Source: CAYRFE01 sp964423645 [NCBI: uncultured bacterium]
GTDB lineage: Bacteria; Macinerneyibacteriota; Macinerneyibacteria; Macinerneyibacteriales
Reading direction: 5' to 3'
Assembly: GCA_964423645.1 (NCBI GenBank)
Contig: CAYRFE010000016.1
Coordinates: 1-64,000 of the forward strand
Length of the DNA stretch: 64,000 nucleotides
In this document: in pieces, positions 52,188 through 60,853 of the stretch
Layout: each line of letters begins with the position of its first letter
Numbering within the stretch: position 1 is the stretch's first letter
Notes under the pieces: model-generated
What the model was told of the DNA's origin: nothing
The model's database searches: none
What the model saw: the letters and a program-made list of their open reading frames with translations, nothing else
Program-made: the position numbers and the translations under genes

Positions 52188-53101
52188 TTATTTTTATTTT
52201 TGTAGATGGAATAGGGATAGGTCGAAGAGAAACCTCAAATCCGTTCTATGTCGGTCATTTCCCTTACTTTGAAGATCTATTTTCTGATCATACGACCTAT
52301 CTGGATCCTCGAATGGGAGTTCCGGGGTTACCGCAGAGTGCGACAGGACAAACGGCGTTATTCACCGGATTCAATGCCGCAAAAATATACGGCGGGCATA
52401 AAGAGGGATTTCCCGGTATTACGTTAAAAAATCTTTTAAAAGAAGATTCATTGTTTAAAAAAGTTCAACAATTCGGTTACATCCCGACGTTTGCAAACGC
52501 ATATTTAGTGAGTGATCCCGAAGCATTATTATCCGGTCATTATATTTCAGTCACGACATATATGACCCTCACAAGCGTTGGAACAGTACGTACCCTTACC
52601 GATCTTAATAAAAACAATGCGGTTTTTCAAGACATAACGAACGAAATGCTTCTGGAAGGTACATTTCTACCGCGATATGAACGATTCTTCCCCGAGATCA
52701 ATACAATCGTTGAAGGAGACGCCTTTAAAAAAGTCTCCCTTCGAACACCAGAAGAAGCCGCCCATGCACTTTTATCAATAGCACATGAGAATGATGTAGT
52801 ATTATTTGAATATTTTCAAACCGATGATGCGGGACACAAACAAGATATGGATAGAGCACTTGAAGTCCTCTCGACGTTGGAACGTTTTGTAAAAGCAATC
52901 TTTACCTCTGTAAATCCGTATAAAACAACCTGTATTCTCACCTCTGATCACGGCAATATTGAAGACTTGTCGGTCGGAACACACACCGAAAACAAAGTAC
53001 CCTTCATTGTACTCGGTAAAGGTAAAAAATATCTCCGCAACATAACACATATTTATGATGTGACACCGGCAATTGTAGAGAACATTCATTTTATTCTGTA
53101 A
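52184..53101 (+). CDS. Alkaline-phosphatase-superfamily metalloenzyme (phosphopentomutase-like)
   Basis: A 305-residue metalloenzyme. FVDGIGIGR near residue 6 gives the first metal Asp, SATGQTALFTG near 45-55 the Thr nucleophile, TDDAGHKQD near 213-221 and TSDHGNIED near 249-257 the remaining Asp/His ligands. The layout follows phosphopentomutase and independent phosphoglycerate mutase but it is shorter, lacking the large cap. It is translationally coupled (ATGA) to the C39 peptidase gene, a pairing I do not recognise. Substrate unknown. Confidence 0.82.
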   Translation: MIIFIFVDGIGIGRRETSNPFYVGHFPYFEDLFSDHTTYLDPRMGVPGLPQSATGQTALFTGFNAAKIYGGHKEGFPGITLKNLLKEDSLFKKVQQFGYIPTFANAYLVSDPEALLSGHYISVTTYMTLTSVGTVRTLTDLNKNNAVFQDITNEMLLEGTFLPRYERFFPEINTIVEGDAFKKVSLRTPEEAAHALLSIAHENDVVLFEYFQTDDAGHKQDMDRALEVLSTLERFVKAIFTSVNPYKTTCILTSDHGNIEDLSVGTHTENKVPFIVLGKGKKYLRNITHIYDVTPAIVENIHFIL

Positions 53102-53120
53102 GCACATTATTCGATTTTTG

Positions 53121-53148
53121 TTGCGAAAGTGAAATATTCTGATATCAT
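53121..53148 (+). promoter_or_regulatory. Possible promoter of the MATE gene
   Basis: TTGCGA (53121-53126), 16 bases, TATCAT (53143-53148), 27 bases before the ATG. Confidence 0.4.
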
Positions 53149-53175
53149 TCGGTTCAAGAAACAAAGGACATACAC

Positions 53176-54564
53176 ATGCACGTTCATCGCGACCTTACAC
53201 AAGGCTCCATTCTCCGTCACTTGATAACACTGGCTCTTCCCATAATGGGAATGTCATTTATGCAAATGGCATACAACCTCACTGATATGATATGGGTAGG
53301 ACGAACGGGAAGCGGTGCTGTCGCAGCGATAGGAACAGCCGGCTTTTTCATGTGGTTTGGATTTGCGATGCTGATGTCGACGAAGATCGGTGTTGAAGTC
53401 ACCGTATCACAATCATTGGGTAAAAAAAACCCTCATGACGCTTCCCGTTTTTCACATACGGGTTACTCCGCCGCTTTCGCGATCGCCACTCTTTATGCTC
53501 TCACGATCCTTGCTATCGCACCGTTGCTTGTCAGTTTTTTTAAACTGGGGATTGACGCAAATCATTTTGATGTTTCACGTGCAGCAATCCATTATCTGCG
53601 ATTGATTGCCGTGGGTATGCCGTTTGCCTATACAAATCAAACATTATCGGGAATTTTCAACGGGTACGGTAATACACGCACACCATTTTACATACATGGC
53701 GTTGGTCTGTTGCTCAACTGTATACTGGACCCTGTTTTGATTTTCGGAATAGGTTTTATACCACCCATGGGCGTTATCGGGGCTGCAATCGCTACCGTTG
53801 TGGCACAAATCGTTGTTTTTTTACTTTTCCATCGGGAGTTGCATCGTCAAAAACATCCCGTGAGAATATCACCGGATTTTATTTTCAACGGCTTAACTTA
53901 TTTAAAAAAAATCATGCTCATAGGATTTCCTGTTGCATTACAAAGTATGCTCTTTGCGTTTTTTGCGATGGTATTGGCACGAATACTCAGCTCATGGGGA
54001 CCAATACCCATAGCGGTACAAAAAGTCGGTGCACAGATCGAAGCGATTTCATGGATGACCGCAAATGGTTTTTCTACCGCACTTTCTACTTTTGTCGGAC
54101 AAAATTACGGAGCACGACGGTATGACCGTATACGATCAGGCTACACCTCGGCAATGATAATTATGTCAACAATAGGACTCATCGCGACAGCATTACTCTA
54201 TTTTCTCAGTGAACCGATTTTTAGAATATTCCTTCAAGAAAAAGAAGTTGTTGTACAAGGCATCGATTATCTTCAAATTCTTGCACTTTCCCAGCTCTTT
54301 ATGTGTACAGAAATTACTACTGCCGGTGCATTCAACGGTATTGGAAAAAGTATTCCTCCGGCAGTGAACAGTATTGTATTTACAGGGCTCCGAATACCCG
54401 GCGCACTTCTTCTTGCATATACTGCAGGATTAGCGGTTAATGGTGTTTGGTGGAGCATTACGATAAGCAGTGTTATCAAAGGAATACTGATCGTTGCGTG
54501 GTTCTTGCTATTTTTCAAACGATTTTCGCGTCACAATATATCGCAAAATGAGCCGGTCAAATAA
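53176..54564 (+). CDS. MATE family efflux transporter
   Basis: A 462-residue protein with twelve membrane helices in two MATE halves: LALPIMGMSFMQMAYNLTDMIWVGR (near 17-41) and GFPVALQSMLFAFFAMVLARIL (near 252-273). FNGYGNTRTPF (near 165) and FNGIGKSIPP (near 388) are the matching loops. It exports organic cations or drugs by Na+ or H+ antiport. The gene is monocistronic and convergent with the GNAT gene. Confidence 0.94.
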   Translation: MHVHRDLTQGSILRHLITLALPIMGMSFMQMAYNLTDMIWVGRTGSGAVAAIGTAGFFMWFGFAMLMSTKIGVEVTVSQSLGKKNPHDASRFSHTGYSAAFAIATLYALTILAIAPLLVSFFKLGIDANHFDVSRAAIHYLRLIAVGMPFAYTNQTLSGIFNGYGNTRTPFYIHGVGLLLNCILDPVLIFGIGFIPPMGVIGAAIATVVAQIVVFLLFHRELHRQKHPVRISPDFIFNGLTYLKKIMLIGFPVALQSMLFAFFAMVLARILSSWGPIPIAVQKVGAQIEAISWMTANGFSTALSTFVGQNYGARRYDRIRSGYTSAMIIMSTIGLIATALLYFLSEPIFRIFLQEKEVVVQGIDYLQILALSQLFMCTEITTAGAFNGIGKSIPPAVNSIVFTGLRIPGALLLAYTAGLAVNGVWWSITISSVIKGILIVAWFLLFFKRFSRHNISQNEPVK

Positions 54565-54579
54565 GAAAATATTTCAAGA

Positions 54580-55056
54580 TCATAAATTTTTCACCATCAC
54601 TGCTTCATCGTCATCCATGTCGCCTGTCGCGGTATACCCGTATTTTTCATAAAACTTCATCGGTCCGTCTTCACCGGGCACACAGCTGAGCTTGATGTGC
54701 TTTGACGCCGAAAGACTTCTTGCATACTCTTCAACTAACTGTAGCGATTGACCGCCAAACCCGAACTTTTGGTATCGTGCATCGATCATAAATCGCCACA
54801 GATACGGTTCATCATCGTTCTCCTCAATCGAACACATCACAAAACCGACCGGTATTTCATCCGCATAAATTGCACGAAACCACGCCTCTTCGGGATAAAA
54901 ATGAGCTTGAGCTATCGAATATGCATTTGAGGCAACGCATTTTTCTTGCTCAGGCAGGACTTTAAGATGCAACGCTTCCTTGAGATTATCTCTGTTCACT
55001 TCGCGTAGACTTATGTGTGACTCTTTTGAAACTACTGCATTCTCTGTATTTTCCAT
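54580..55056 (-). CDS. GNAT family N-acetyltransferase
   Basis: A 158-residue acetyltransferase. FVMCSIEENDDEPYLWRFMIDARYQKFGFGGQSLQLV carries the acetyl-CoA loop (Q/RxxGxG/A as QKFGFGG, near 97-103), and PMKFYEKYGYTATGD (near 131-145) is the C-terminal GNAT signature. It resembles the SpeG/diamine acetyltransferase-like group. AAAGGAG precedes the ATG. The substrate is unknown. Confidence 0.88.
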   Translation of the reverse strand: MENTENAVVSKESHISLREVNRDNLKEALHLKVLPEQEKCVASNAYSIAQAHFYPEEAWFRAIYADEIPVGFVMCSIEENDDEPYLWRFMIDARYQKFGFGGQSLQLVEEYARSLSASKHIKLSCVPGEDGPMKFYEKYGYTATGDMDDDEAVMVKNL

Positions 55057-55072
55057 AGTATTTCTCCTTTAT

Positions 55073-55159
55073 AGACCTTGACAAACCTCAATAATTCCTT
55101 ATTCTCGTGCGCTCTCAAAACAGGGGTGTGCGAAAAACAAGGTGGTTTTGAAAACGTCT
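55073..55159. repeat. Short MITE-like element, internally deleted
   Basis: AGACCTTGACAAACC at one end and GGTGGTTTTGAAAACGTCT at the other, with CAAAACAGGGGTGTGCG inside. A shortened copy like the one at 6142-6241, just upstream of the GNAT gene. Confidence 0.5.
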
Positions 55160-55162
55160 ACC

Positions 55163-56140
55163 TTACTGTATATGCTCAATTATCTCTTTCTGTACAGGAG
55201 AATAATCCTTTTTCATGTGACCGTCAACTGAGAGCGACTCAAAAAAACACTTAATACCGGTCGCATAATTAATATTCTCAACGTTTTGTATATGAAAATG
55301 CAGATGCGGTTCTGAGGAATTGCCCGAATTTCCGCACCGTCCGAGATATTTGCCTTTTTTTACTTTTTGCCCTTGTTTCACACGAATACTCCATTGCTTG
55401 AAATGACACAAGACCACATATTCATTATGAACAGTTTTGATAATTACCGTATTACCCGGAGCAAAATACGGATCCATCATGCCGGGCACATTATCCTTTA
55501 TTCCGTCAACTACCAACACGACCTCCCCTTCACACGGCGCAAAAAGCCTTTGGTTGAAAGCATAATAATCCTCGTTGGTTTTACCTGTGCTTCGGTAACT
55601 TTTCACTTCGTCATCGACGATCACAAAATCAAACGCGTTCTTAAATGGCGCATAGTCCACATGATAATTTTGCTCTTGCGTGTCACCTCCCCAAAAAACA
55701 TACCAACGTTTTTCAAATGGTAGTCTCATTGTGCTCATATTTCTTTCAGGAACAGGCACTTCAGGTATATATTGAGTGAATAAAAGTCCGTTAATTTTAC
55801 CTGTATCATTAAATGAAATCTGAAGTGAGAGTATATTTCTTTCAAACGCTGCTTTATATATTGCAAACGTCTGTTTATAGCGGACAAATTGACGTTCAAT
55901 GATTTTTCCATGCTGTTTTTGTAACCCTGAAAAGGTTGATACTGTTGTTTCAAGCGGTAATGCAGTTTGCATTTCCGGTGAAAAAAAATCAAACAATTGT
56001 GTATGCTCGCCGCTGTTATACAATCGAACAAATTCATCTGTTCCTCGCCTGTATGCATCGGTTTCTTCGATACTCCATAAACGAGAGATAACTACCGCTG
56101 TTACAAATAACAAAACTAATACTCGATATTCCTGTCGCAT
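55163..56140 (-). CDS. M23 family metallopeptidase with N-terminal DUF3887-like domain
   Basis: A 325-residue secreted protein. The signal peptide (about 1-23) is followed by a DUF3887-like region (DEFVRLYNSGEHTQLFDFFSP, near 35-55) and a C-terminal LytM/M23 domain. Zinc ligands sit in the region before VLVVDG and in EPHLHFHIQ (near 291-299), after VVLCHF and GRCGNSGNSSEP. It should cut cross-links in peptidoglycan. The ATG at 56140 has GGAGG five bases upstream; the longer frame is rejected. Confidence 0.88.
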   Translation of the reverse strand: MRQEYRVLVLLFVTAVVISRLWSIEETDAYRRGTDEFVRLYNSGEHTQLFDFFSPEMQTALPLETTVSTFSGLQKQHGKIIERQFVRYKQTFAIYKAAFERNILSLQISFNDTGKINGLLFTQYIPEVPVPERNMSTMRLPFEKRWYVFWGGDTQEQNYHVDYAPFKNAFDFVIVDDEVKSYRSTGKTNEDYYAFNQRLFAPCEGEVVLVVDGIKDNVPGMMDPYFAPGNTVIIKTVHNEYVVLCHFKQWSIRVKQGQKVKKGKYLGRCGNSGNSSEPHLHFHIQNVENINYATGIKCFFESLSVDGHMKKDYSPVQKEIIEHIQ

Positions 56141-56265
56141 ATAAACCTCCGTCAAAAAAGTTCTTGTTTTACATGAAATAATTTCACAAAGATACGACGA
56201 CAAGCAACATAAGGACACAAAAATTCATATTAAAAAAACCAAAAAGATCTAATTTCAAGAAACGT

Positions 56266-57336
56266 CTATTGCATCATCCGTCGTTTATCGTTACCGCCGA
56301 TCATTACTCCTCTGCACATCTCATGCAACCGGGAAGTAATACGCTCATCCATTTTCCCCACCAATTCAACAGGTGAAAGATCGGATATGAACACAGTCGG
56401 TAATTTATCCTGATAACGTTTGTTGATAAGGGTGAAAACTTTTTCACGACCCCAATCATCAAGCGTTTCTATCCCAAGATCATCAATGACGAGAAACTCT
56501 GATTCTGACGCTTTTTTAAGACGCATCTCATTTTGTGTCGCTCGAAGTTCTGTTAAAAAGGCAGGAAGACTGATGTACATAAGATTGAGCAACTTAAAAC
56601 GCAAAAAAAGCGGTTTGTAAATGAGCTCCAAAAGAACCGCTATCCCCAAATGCGACTTCCCCGTTCCAACCGGTCCCATCAATAGAAGACTTTCTCCGGT
56701 CTTCAACACCGTATCGAATTGATCGGAATATGCTTTCATCGCACTGAATGCCGCTTTATTATTTTCTTCGACCACGAAAGATTGGAATGTTTTATTCATA
56801 AAGCGACGTGATATATTCACTTCATCGAGCATCTCATTATATGCGTGTGGGCACAATGCAAGATACTCTTTGTTGTTGTTATGCTCTTCAACAACAAATA
56901 CTCGCTTAGTACGCTTACACAAATAACAACTTTGTTCCCCGTTTACCACTACGGGTTGCATACCATATTTTTCACGAGCCATCTTATCAAGTTCAGAATG
57001 ATATTTTTTGAGATTATCAGTAAAATCATTCAATGACTTTGAGGGTGTCTTTAATGTATACACCATCGGTTCAGATGATAAAAAATAAAATTTTCTAAAC
57101 ATTACATCAAGAGCATTTTTCTCCTGTCCTTCTGCAATCAAACGCTGATACACTGCAGTCATGAGCGCTGAACGATAATTACGATATTGCTTTAAAGGCG
57201 CATCATTCGATGCATGGCCATGCCGTAACAAACGATTATATCCGAAATCCTCAAGACTTTTTCCGGTCATCAGATAATTGAAATAATCTTTCAGAGATTT
57301 GAAATCAGACATTGTTTTAACTTTATCGTCAAGCAT
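56266..57336 (-). CDS. DnaC/IstB-like ATPase, helicase-loader type
   Basis: A 356-residue AAA+ protein. A helical N-terminal third is followed by a Cys/His cluster (SCYLCKRTKRVF ... LCPHAYNE, near 156-187), perhaps a zinc site. Walker A is GPVGTGKSHLG (near 220-230), Walker B FLVIDDLGIETL (near 282-293), and sensor-like VFISDLSP follows. These match DnaC/DnaI/IstB ATPases; without an IS21 transposase nearby, a replicative helicase-loader role is likely. GAGGAGG lies upstream of the ATG at 57336. Confidence 0.85.
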   Translation of the reverse strand: MLDDKVKTMSDFKSLKDYFNYLMTGKSLEDFGYNRLLRHGHASNDAPLKQYRNYRSALMTAVYQRLIAEGQEKNALDVMFRKFYFLSSEPMVYTLKTPSKSLNDFTDNLKKYHSELDKMAREKYGMQPVVVNGEQSCYLCKRTKRVFVVEEHNNNKEYLALCPHAYNEMLDEVNISRRFMNKTFQSFVVEENNKAAFSAMKAYSDQFDTVLKTGESLLLMGPVGTGKSHLGIAVLLELIYKPLFLRFKLLNLMYISLPAFLTELRATQNEMRLKKASESEFLVIDDLGIETLDDWGREKVFTLINKRYQDKLPTVFISDLSPVELVGKMDERITSRLHEMCRGVMIGGNDKRRMMQ

Positions 57337-57401
57337 ACATCGCCTCCTCATTAAAAAATATCAAATATGTACCCTTACGTCAAGATAAAACTCTCATGTA
57401 C

Positions 57402-58085
57402 TTACCGATTCGACGTATTTCCTGCTGGATCCCAGCCTTGTTCACCGATAAGAGGTACAAAAGTACACCCGTCGGCTGAAATGATGCCGACAACGCCGTC
57501 TTTTTTCACTGCCTTGATCAGACGTTGCTGGTGCATGTCACCGATCGGAATGATCAGTATGCCGTCCTCCGCCAATTGATCGGTAAGTGCCAAAGGGATT
57601 CGAGGAGCTGCAGCCGATACAATTATTCTGTTGTACGGCTGTCGGACATAATATCCCATTGAACCGTCTCCGGCGATCAAATGCGCCTTAAAGTATCCGA
57701 GCATATCAAGTACTTCACGACTTTGTTTTATAAACTTCTCAATTCGATCGACAGAATAGACAATGTGTGCACATTCACATAGTAACGCAGTAAGATATCC
57801 CGATCCTGTACCAATTTCGAGCACTTTTTCCTTACCTGTCAATTCAAGAAGCTCCAACATTCGTGCAACAATATAAGGTTGAGAAATTGTCTGCCCGTCG
57901 CCTATAGGAAGAGGATTATCATTATATGCACTTGCCATCATGGATTTAGGAACAAAATACTCACGAGGTACGCGCAAAAAAGCGTTCACAATTCGTTCAT
58001 TTGTGATCCCACGATCGATTATTTGCTCTTTGACCATTTTATCACGAGTGTTCTTCATGTTTTCAAATAAATGTGCCGTTTTCAT
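57402..58085 (-). CDS. pcm: Protein-L-isoaspartate O-methyltransferase
   Basis: A 227-residue SAM-dependent repair enzyme for isoaspartyl residues. PREYFVPKSMMASAYNDNPLPIGDGQTISQPYIVARM (near 43-80) is the family hallmark; SAM motif I is VLEIGTGSGYLTALL (near 92-106), then GDGSMGY and ILIIPIG. AAAGGA lies upstream of the ATG at 58085. It shares its strand with the DnaC-like gene; 65 bases separate them. Confidence 0.94.
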   Translation of the reverse strand: MKTAHLFENMKNTRDKMVKEQIIDRGITNERIVNAFLRVPREYFVPKSMMASAYNDNPLPIGDGQTISQPYIVARMLELLELTGKEKVLEIGTGSGYLTALLCECAHIVYSVDRIEKFIKQSREVLDMLGYFKAHLIAGDGSMGYYVRQPYNRIIVSAAAPRIPLALTDQLAEDGILIIPIGDMHQQRLIKAVKKDGVVGIISADGCTFVPLIGEQGWDPAGNTSNR

Positions 58086-58273
58086 CGTAAATCCTTTCAC
58101 ATAACAACTACGTGCATATTATACGCGTTTTTATATCAGTTGTCATCACCTATGTAGCTTGGTTCTTGTTTTTTATTATTGAACATGAATATTTCCATAA
58201 TTAATCTTCAATTAAGTATGGTTACAACCAAATTTAATACATTTGTTTTGCTCATTGGGAAAATAAAAAAAGA

Positions 58274-58312
58274 TAAAAAAAGTATCCCAAGCGGTTTTTT
58301 TACTTGGGATAC
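58274..58312 (-). terminator. Terminator of the barrel-like protein gene
   Basis: GTATCCCAAG, loop TAAAAAAACCG, CTTGGGATAC then TTTTTTTATC on the minus strand; a ten-base-pair perfect stem. Confidence 0.88.
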
Positions 58313-58318
58313 GAATAT

Positions 58319-58840
58319 TTAAAAAAATAGTCTATAGCCAATTGAATAATTGATTTTTTGAGGATCTGAAGAATACCATGTGTCGTTATCCACTCGTTCT
58401 TTCCAGTAATCAATACCTTCAGATGATAATATGTATGTAATATCAATATCAAAACCGTGTGTCTTTGTTTTTCCCCACATATATAAAATCCCTATTCCCG
58501 CGTCAAAACCATAAAAAGTTTGCTTTGGCCTTCCATTATAGTCCGTCAACAATAAATTTGGACCGTAATAAAAAACGATTTTAGGGCGAAACGAGTTGGA
58601 TTTATCATTAAGATAATATTTCAAACCAAATGAATAAGAAATATCGGTTGCATATCCTAATCCCATTGAAGCATATGTATTTGATAATATTTGATAGTCA
58701 CCATTTACTCCTATACCGCCGTAATTCTGACCAAAACCCAAGCCAAGAGATAATGTGTGGGTTTTCTCTTCGCTTTCTTTTTGTGCAAAAATGATTAACG
58801 TAAACAAGAATAGCAACAATAAAACAAATGACTTTTTCAT
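58319..58840 (-). CDS. Small outer-membrane beta-barrel-like protein
   Basis: A 173-residue protein with a signal peptide (1-20, MKKSFVLLLLFLFTLIIFAQ). The rest alternates polar and aromatic residues in repeated strands (TLSLGLGFGQNYGGIGVNGDY; YSFGLKYYLND; YSIGYRLFF) and ends in Phe, the usual C-terminal signal of outer-membrane barrels. Probably an eight-stranded porin-like barrel; function unknown. AAGGAG upstream and a strong terminator downstream. Confidence 0.75.
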   Translation of the reverse strand: MKKSFVLLLLFLFTLIIFAQKESEEKTHTLSLGLGFGQNYGGIGVNGDYQILSNTYASMGLGYATDISYSFGLKYYLNDKSNSFRPKIVFYYGPNLLLTDYNGRPKQTFYGFDAGIGILYMWGKTKTHGFDIDITYILSSEGIDYWKERVDNDTWYSSDPQKINYSIGYRLFF

Positions 58841-58935
58841 AATTTCTCCTTCTTTTTAATACTCAGTTTTTTTACTCTAACTTTTTATTATAACACTACC
58901 CTAATTATTTATCAAGGATATGAGTTTATGAATTC

Positions 58936-58964
58936 TTGCAACAGACAACATTTTCGCGTATACT
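58936..58964 (+). promoter_or_regulatory. Promoter of the glyoxalase gene
   Basis: TTGCAA (58936-58941), 17 bases, TATACT (58959-58964), 23 bases before the ATG at 58988. Confidence 0.6.
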
Positions 58965-58987
58965 CACAAAAAACAGGGAGGTCGTCT

Positions 58988-59362
58988 ATGCCGACTTTTA
59001 CGTTCAATCATAACAATATCAACGTTTTCGATCTGGAAAAAAGTGTCGAATTTTATAAAAACGCTCTCGGACTGCACGAACTGCGTCGATACAACGAGCC
59101 CTCCGGTGCATTTGAGTTGGTGTTTCTCGGTGACGACACCACTACCCATCGTCTTGAGCTTACTTGGCTGAAAGATCGCACCGAACCGTATGATCTTGGT
59201 GATAATGAAATGCATATTGCGTTTACCGTTGATAACTATGATGAAGCCCACGCGCTTCATAAAGAAATGGGCTGTATCTGTTATGAAAACCCGACAATGG
59301 GGTTGTATTTCATCGAAGATCCCGACGGATATTGGCTTGAAATTTTGCCGAAGAAAATATAA
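58988..59362 (+). CDS. gloA: Glyoxalase I-like VOC protein
   Basis: A 124-residue VOC-fold enzyme. Metal ligands can be assigned as His7 (FNHNNINV), Glu near 57 (HRLELTW), His near 75 (EMHIAFTV) and Glu near 120 (YWLEILPKK), the pattern of lactoylglutathione lyase, which detoxifies methylglyoxal. The ATG at 58988 is chosen because GGGAGG is six bases upstream; 20 extra residues in the longer frame include the promoter. Other VOC functions are possible. Confidence 0.85.
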   Translation: MPTFTFNHNNINVFDLEKSVEFYKNALGLHELRRYNEPSGAFELVFLGDDTTTHRLELTWLKDRTEPYDLGDNEMHIAFTVDNYDEAHALHKEMGCICYENPTMGLYFIEDPDGYWLEILPKKI

Positions 59363-59370
59363 TTATATTA

Positions 59371-59398
59371 TTGACAATTTTAAAAACTCGCCTACAAT
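59371..59398 (+). promoter_or_regulatory. Promoter of the TPR lipoprotein gene
   Basis: TTGACA (59371-59376), 16 bases, TACAAT (59393-59398), 26 bases before the ATG at 59425. Confidence 0.65.
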
Positions 59399-59424
59399 CT
59401 TCCTTAAAACATGAGGAGGTATCT

Positions 59425-59952
59425 ATGAAAAGATTTACTTGTTGGATCGTTACGGTGTGTTGTTGTATATTCCTTTTTGCCTGTGCTTCAAAACGTGATC
59501 GTGCAGAGAAGTTATATGATGAGATCGCCGAAGCCTGGGAAAAAAGCAACTATTCCCTTTGCTTAGAAAAAACTAATAAAGCGATTGAAATTGACGATTC
59601 TTATGCCGTTTTATATTATGTCAGAGGAAATATATATGCCATCGGCAATACCGATTATGCAGCCGCAATTCCTGAATATACAAAAAGCATTGAATTAGGT
59701 TATACAGATAAACTTGCATATCACGGCAGAGGGATCTCATATATGATGCTGGAAGATTTTAATAATGCCATTACCGACTTTACTACCGTTATTGAAATCG
59801 ACCCTGAATACGCTGCTGCATATTACACGCTTGCCAAAAGTTATGCAGGACTTTCAGATGAAAACAATATGCTTATCAATTTACAAAAAGCAGCTCAATT
59901 GGGGCATAATAAATCACAAGAACTTTTAAAAAAAGAAGGTTACAGCTGGTGA
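59425..59952 (+). CDS. TPR-repeat lipoprotein
   Basis: A 175-residue lipoprotein: signal peptide with lipobox LFACAS (mature Cys near residue 19), then three to four tetratricopeptide repeats (YAVLYYVRGNIYAIGNTDYAAA; KLAYHGRGISYMMLEDFNNAI; YAAAYYTLAKSYAGLSDENNM). TPRs bind other proteins; the partner is unknown. GAGGAGG lies upstream. The promoter immediately follows the gloA stop. Confidence 0.83.
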   Translation: MKRFTCWIVTVCCCIFLFACASKRDRAEKLYDEIAEAWEKSNYSLCLEKTNKAIEIDDSYAVLYYVRGNIYAIGNTDYAAAIPEYTKSIELGYTDKLAYHGRGISYMMLEDFNNAITDFTTVIEIDPEYAAAYYTLAKSYAGLSDENNMLINLQKAAQLGHNKSQELLKKEGYSW

Positions 59953-60041
59953 TTTCTTGATAATCGTGATTCAAAAAGTGCGCGCTTTGGGGAATTCAAA
60001 GTGTCCCACTCTTTTCCTGCATTTAAAATATTTGAAGTCTG

Positions 60042-60151
60042 AGAGCTTTGCAAAATTACTATTTTTATGATTTGTGCCCACCCCAAATCCCTCCCATGAA
60101 AAATCGGGAGGGCGGGCACAATGTCAACAAATGACAGTTTTACAAAGGTCT
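60042..60151. repeat. MITE-like element with two left ends inverted
   Basis: AGAGCTTTGCAAAATTACTA, GTGCCCACCCC and CCCTCCCATGAAAAATCGGGAGGG are followed by GGGCACAATG and CAGTTTTACAAAGGTCT, the reverse complement of another left end. Thus both halves are left halves facing each other around the GC hairpin, unlike the other copies. Confidence 0.6.
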
Positions 60152-60155
60152 TCCA

Positions 60156-60824
60156 TTATTTAATTTTTTGCAACCCGTATTTCACGATTGCTCGCAAAAA
60201 CCGCCATGTATCACGAAAGCCGTGAATATGGCTTGTACTGTTGTTATAAATTGTTTGAATCGGTACAAAACCTATTGAAAACCCTTTACGAGCCGCTTTA
60301 ATAAGTAATTCATTTTCCATATCGTATTTATCGGTCTCAAGTGTGAGCACAGAAAGAACTTTCGTATGAATACACCGATACCCGCATTGTGCATCAAGTA
60401 TAGGTGTATGCAAGAGGCGTGTTAACATCTTAGACGTCACCGTATTTGAAAATTTTCTGTGTCGCGGCATCCGCGGATCAGAAAAATCACGTTTTCCGAC
60501 CACAACGTCATATTCACGGCATGCCGCAAAAAACCCGGGAAGATCATCAGGATGATGCTGCGCATCACCGTCCATAGTTATTACCGCGTCAAATCCCTTT
60601 TGCAACGCCCACACAAAACCTGTTTTCAAAGCGGCACCTTTACCGCGATTCATCTCGTGATTAATAAGTGTAACTTTTTGCGAATGGATCCACTCCGGCA
60701 TGAATGTTGAACCGTCATCAATCACACACACGGGGATTCCATACGACAACACGTGCGGCAAAAGCGTTTCAAGTGCATCATAACAATTATAAACAGGAAT
60801 GAGTATACACAACGAAGGTGTCAT
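60156..60824 (-). CDS. Glycosyltransferase family 2 (dolichol-phosphate-mannose-synthase-like)
   Basis: A 222-residue GT-A enzyme without membrane helices. VIDDGSTF (near 34) binds UDP/GDP, NRGKGAALKTGF (near 59-70) is typical of DPM1/GtrB-like enzymes, and MDGDAQHHPDDLPGF (near 83-97) has the DxD metal site. DAQCGYRCIHTKVL and DMENELLIKAARKGF follow. It likely moves a sugar onto a lipid carrier or other acceptor. It ends a minus-strand pair with the SerA-like gene, 29 bases upstream. Confidence 0.88.
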   Translation of the reverse strand: MTPSLCILIPVYNCYDALETLLPHVLSYGIPVCVIDDGSTFMPEWIHSQKVTLINHEMNRGKGAALKTGFVWALQKGFDAVITMDGDAQHHPDDLPGFFAACREYDVVVGKRDFSDPRMPRHRKFSNTVTSKMLTRLLHTPILDAQCGYRCIHTKVLSVLTLETDKYDMENELLIKAARKGFSIGFVPIQTIYNNSTSHIHGFRDTWRFLRAIVKYGLQKIK

Positions 60825-60832
60825 AATTAACA

Positions 60833-60849
60833 GGGGGCGTATAGCCCCC
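60833..60849 (-). terminator. Hairpin after the SerA-like gene
   Basis: GGGGGC, loop TATAC, GCCCCC between the dehydrogenase stop and the GT2 start. The T-tract is poor, so read-through into GT2 is likely. Confidence 0.5.
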
Positions 60850-60853
60850 GGTA

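Noticed and set aside
56266-57336. IstB-like ATPase as part of an IS21 element
   Set aside because: No istA transposase or terminal repeats nearby; the extra Cys-rich region and length fit a chromosomal helicase loader better.
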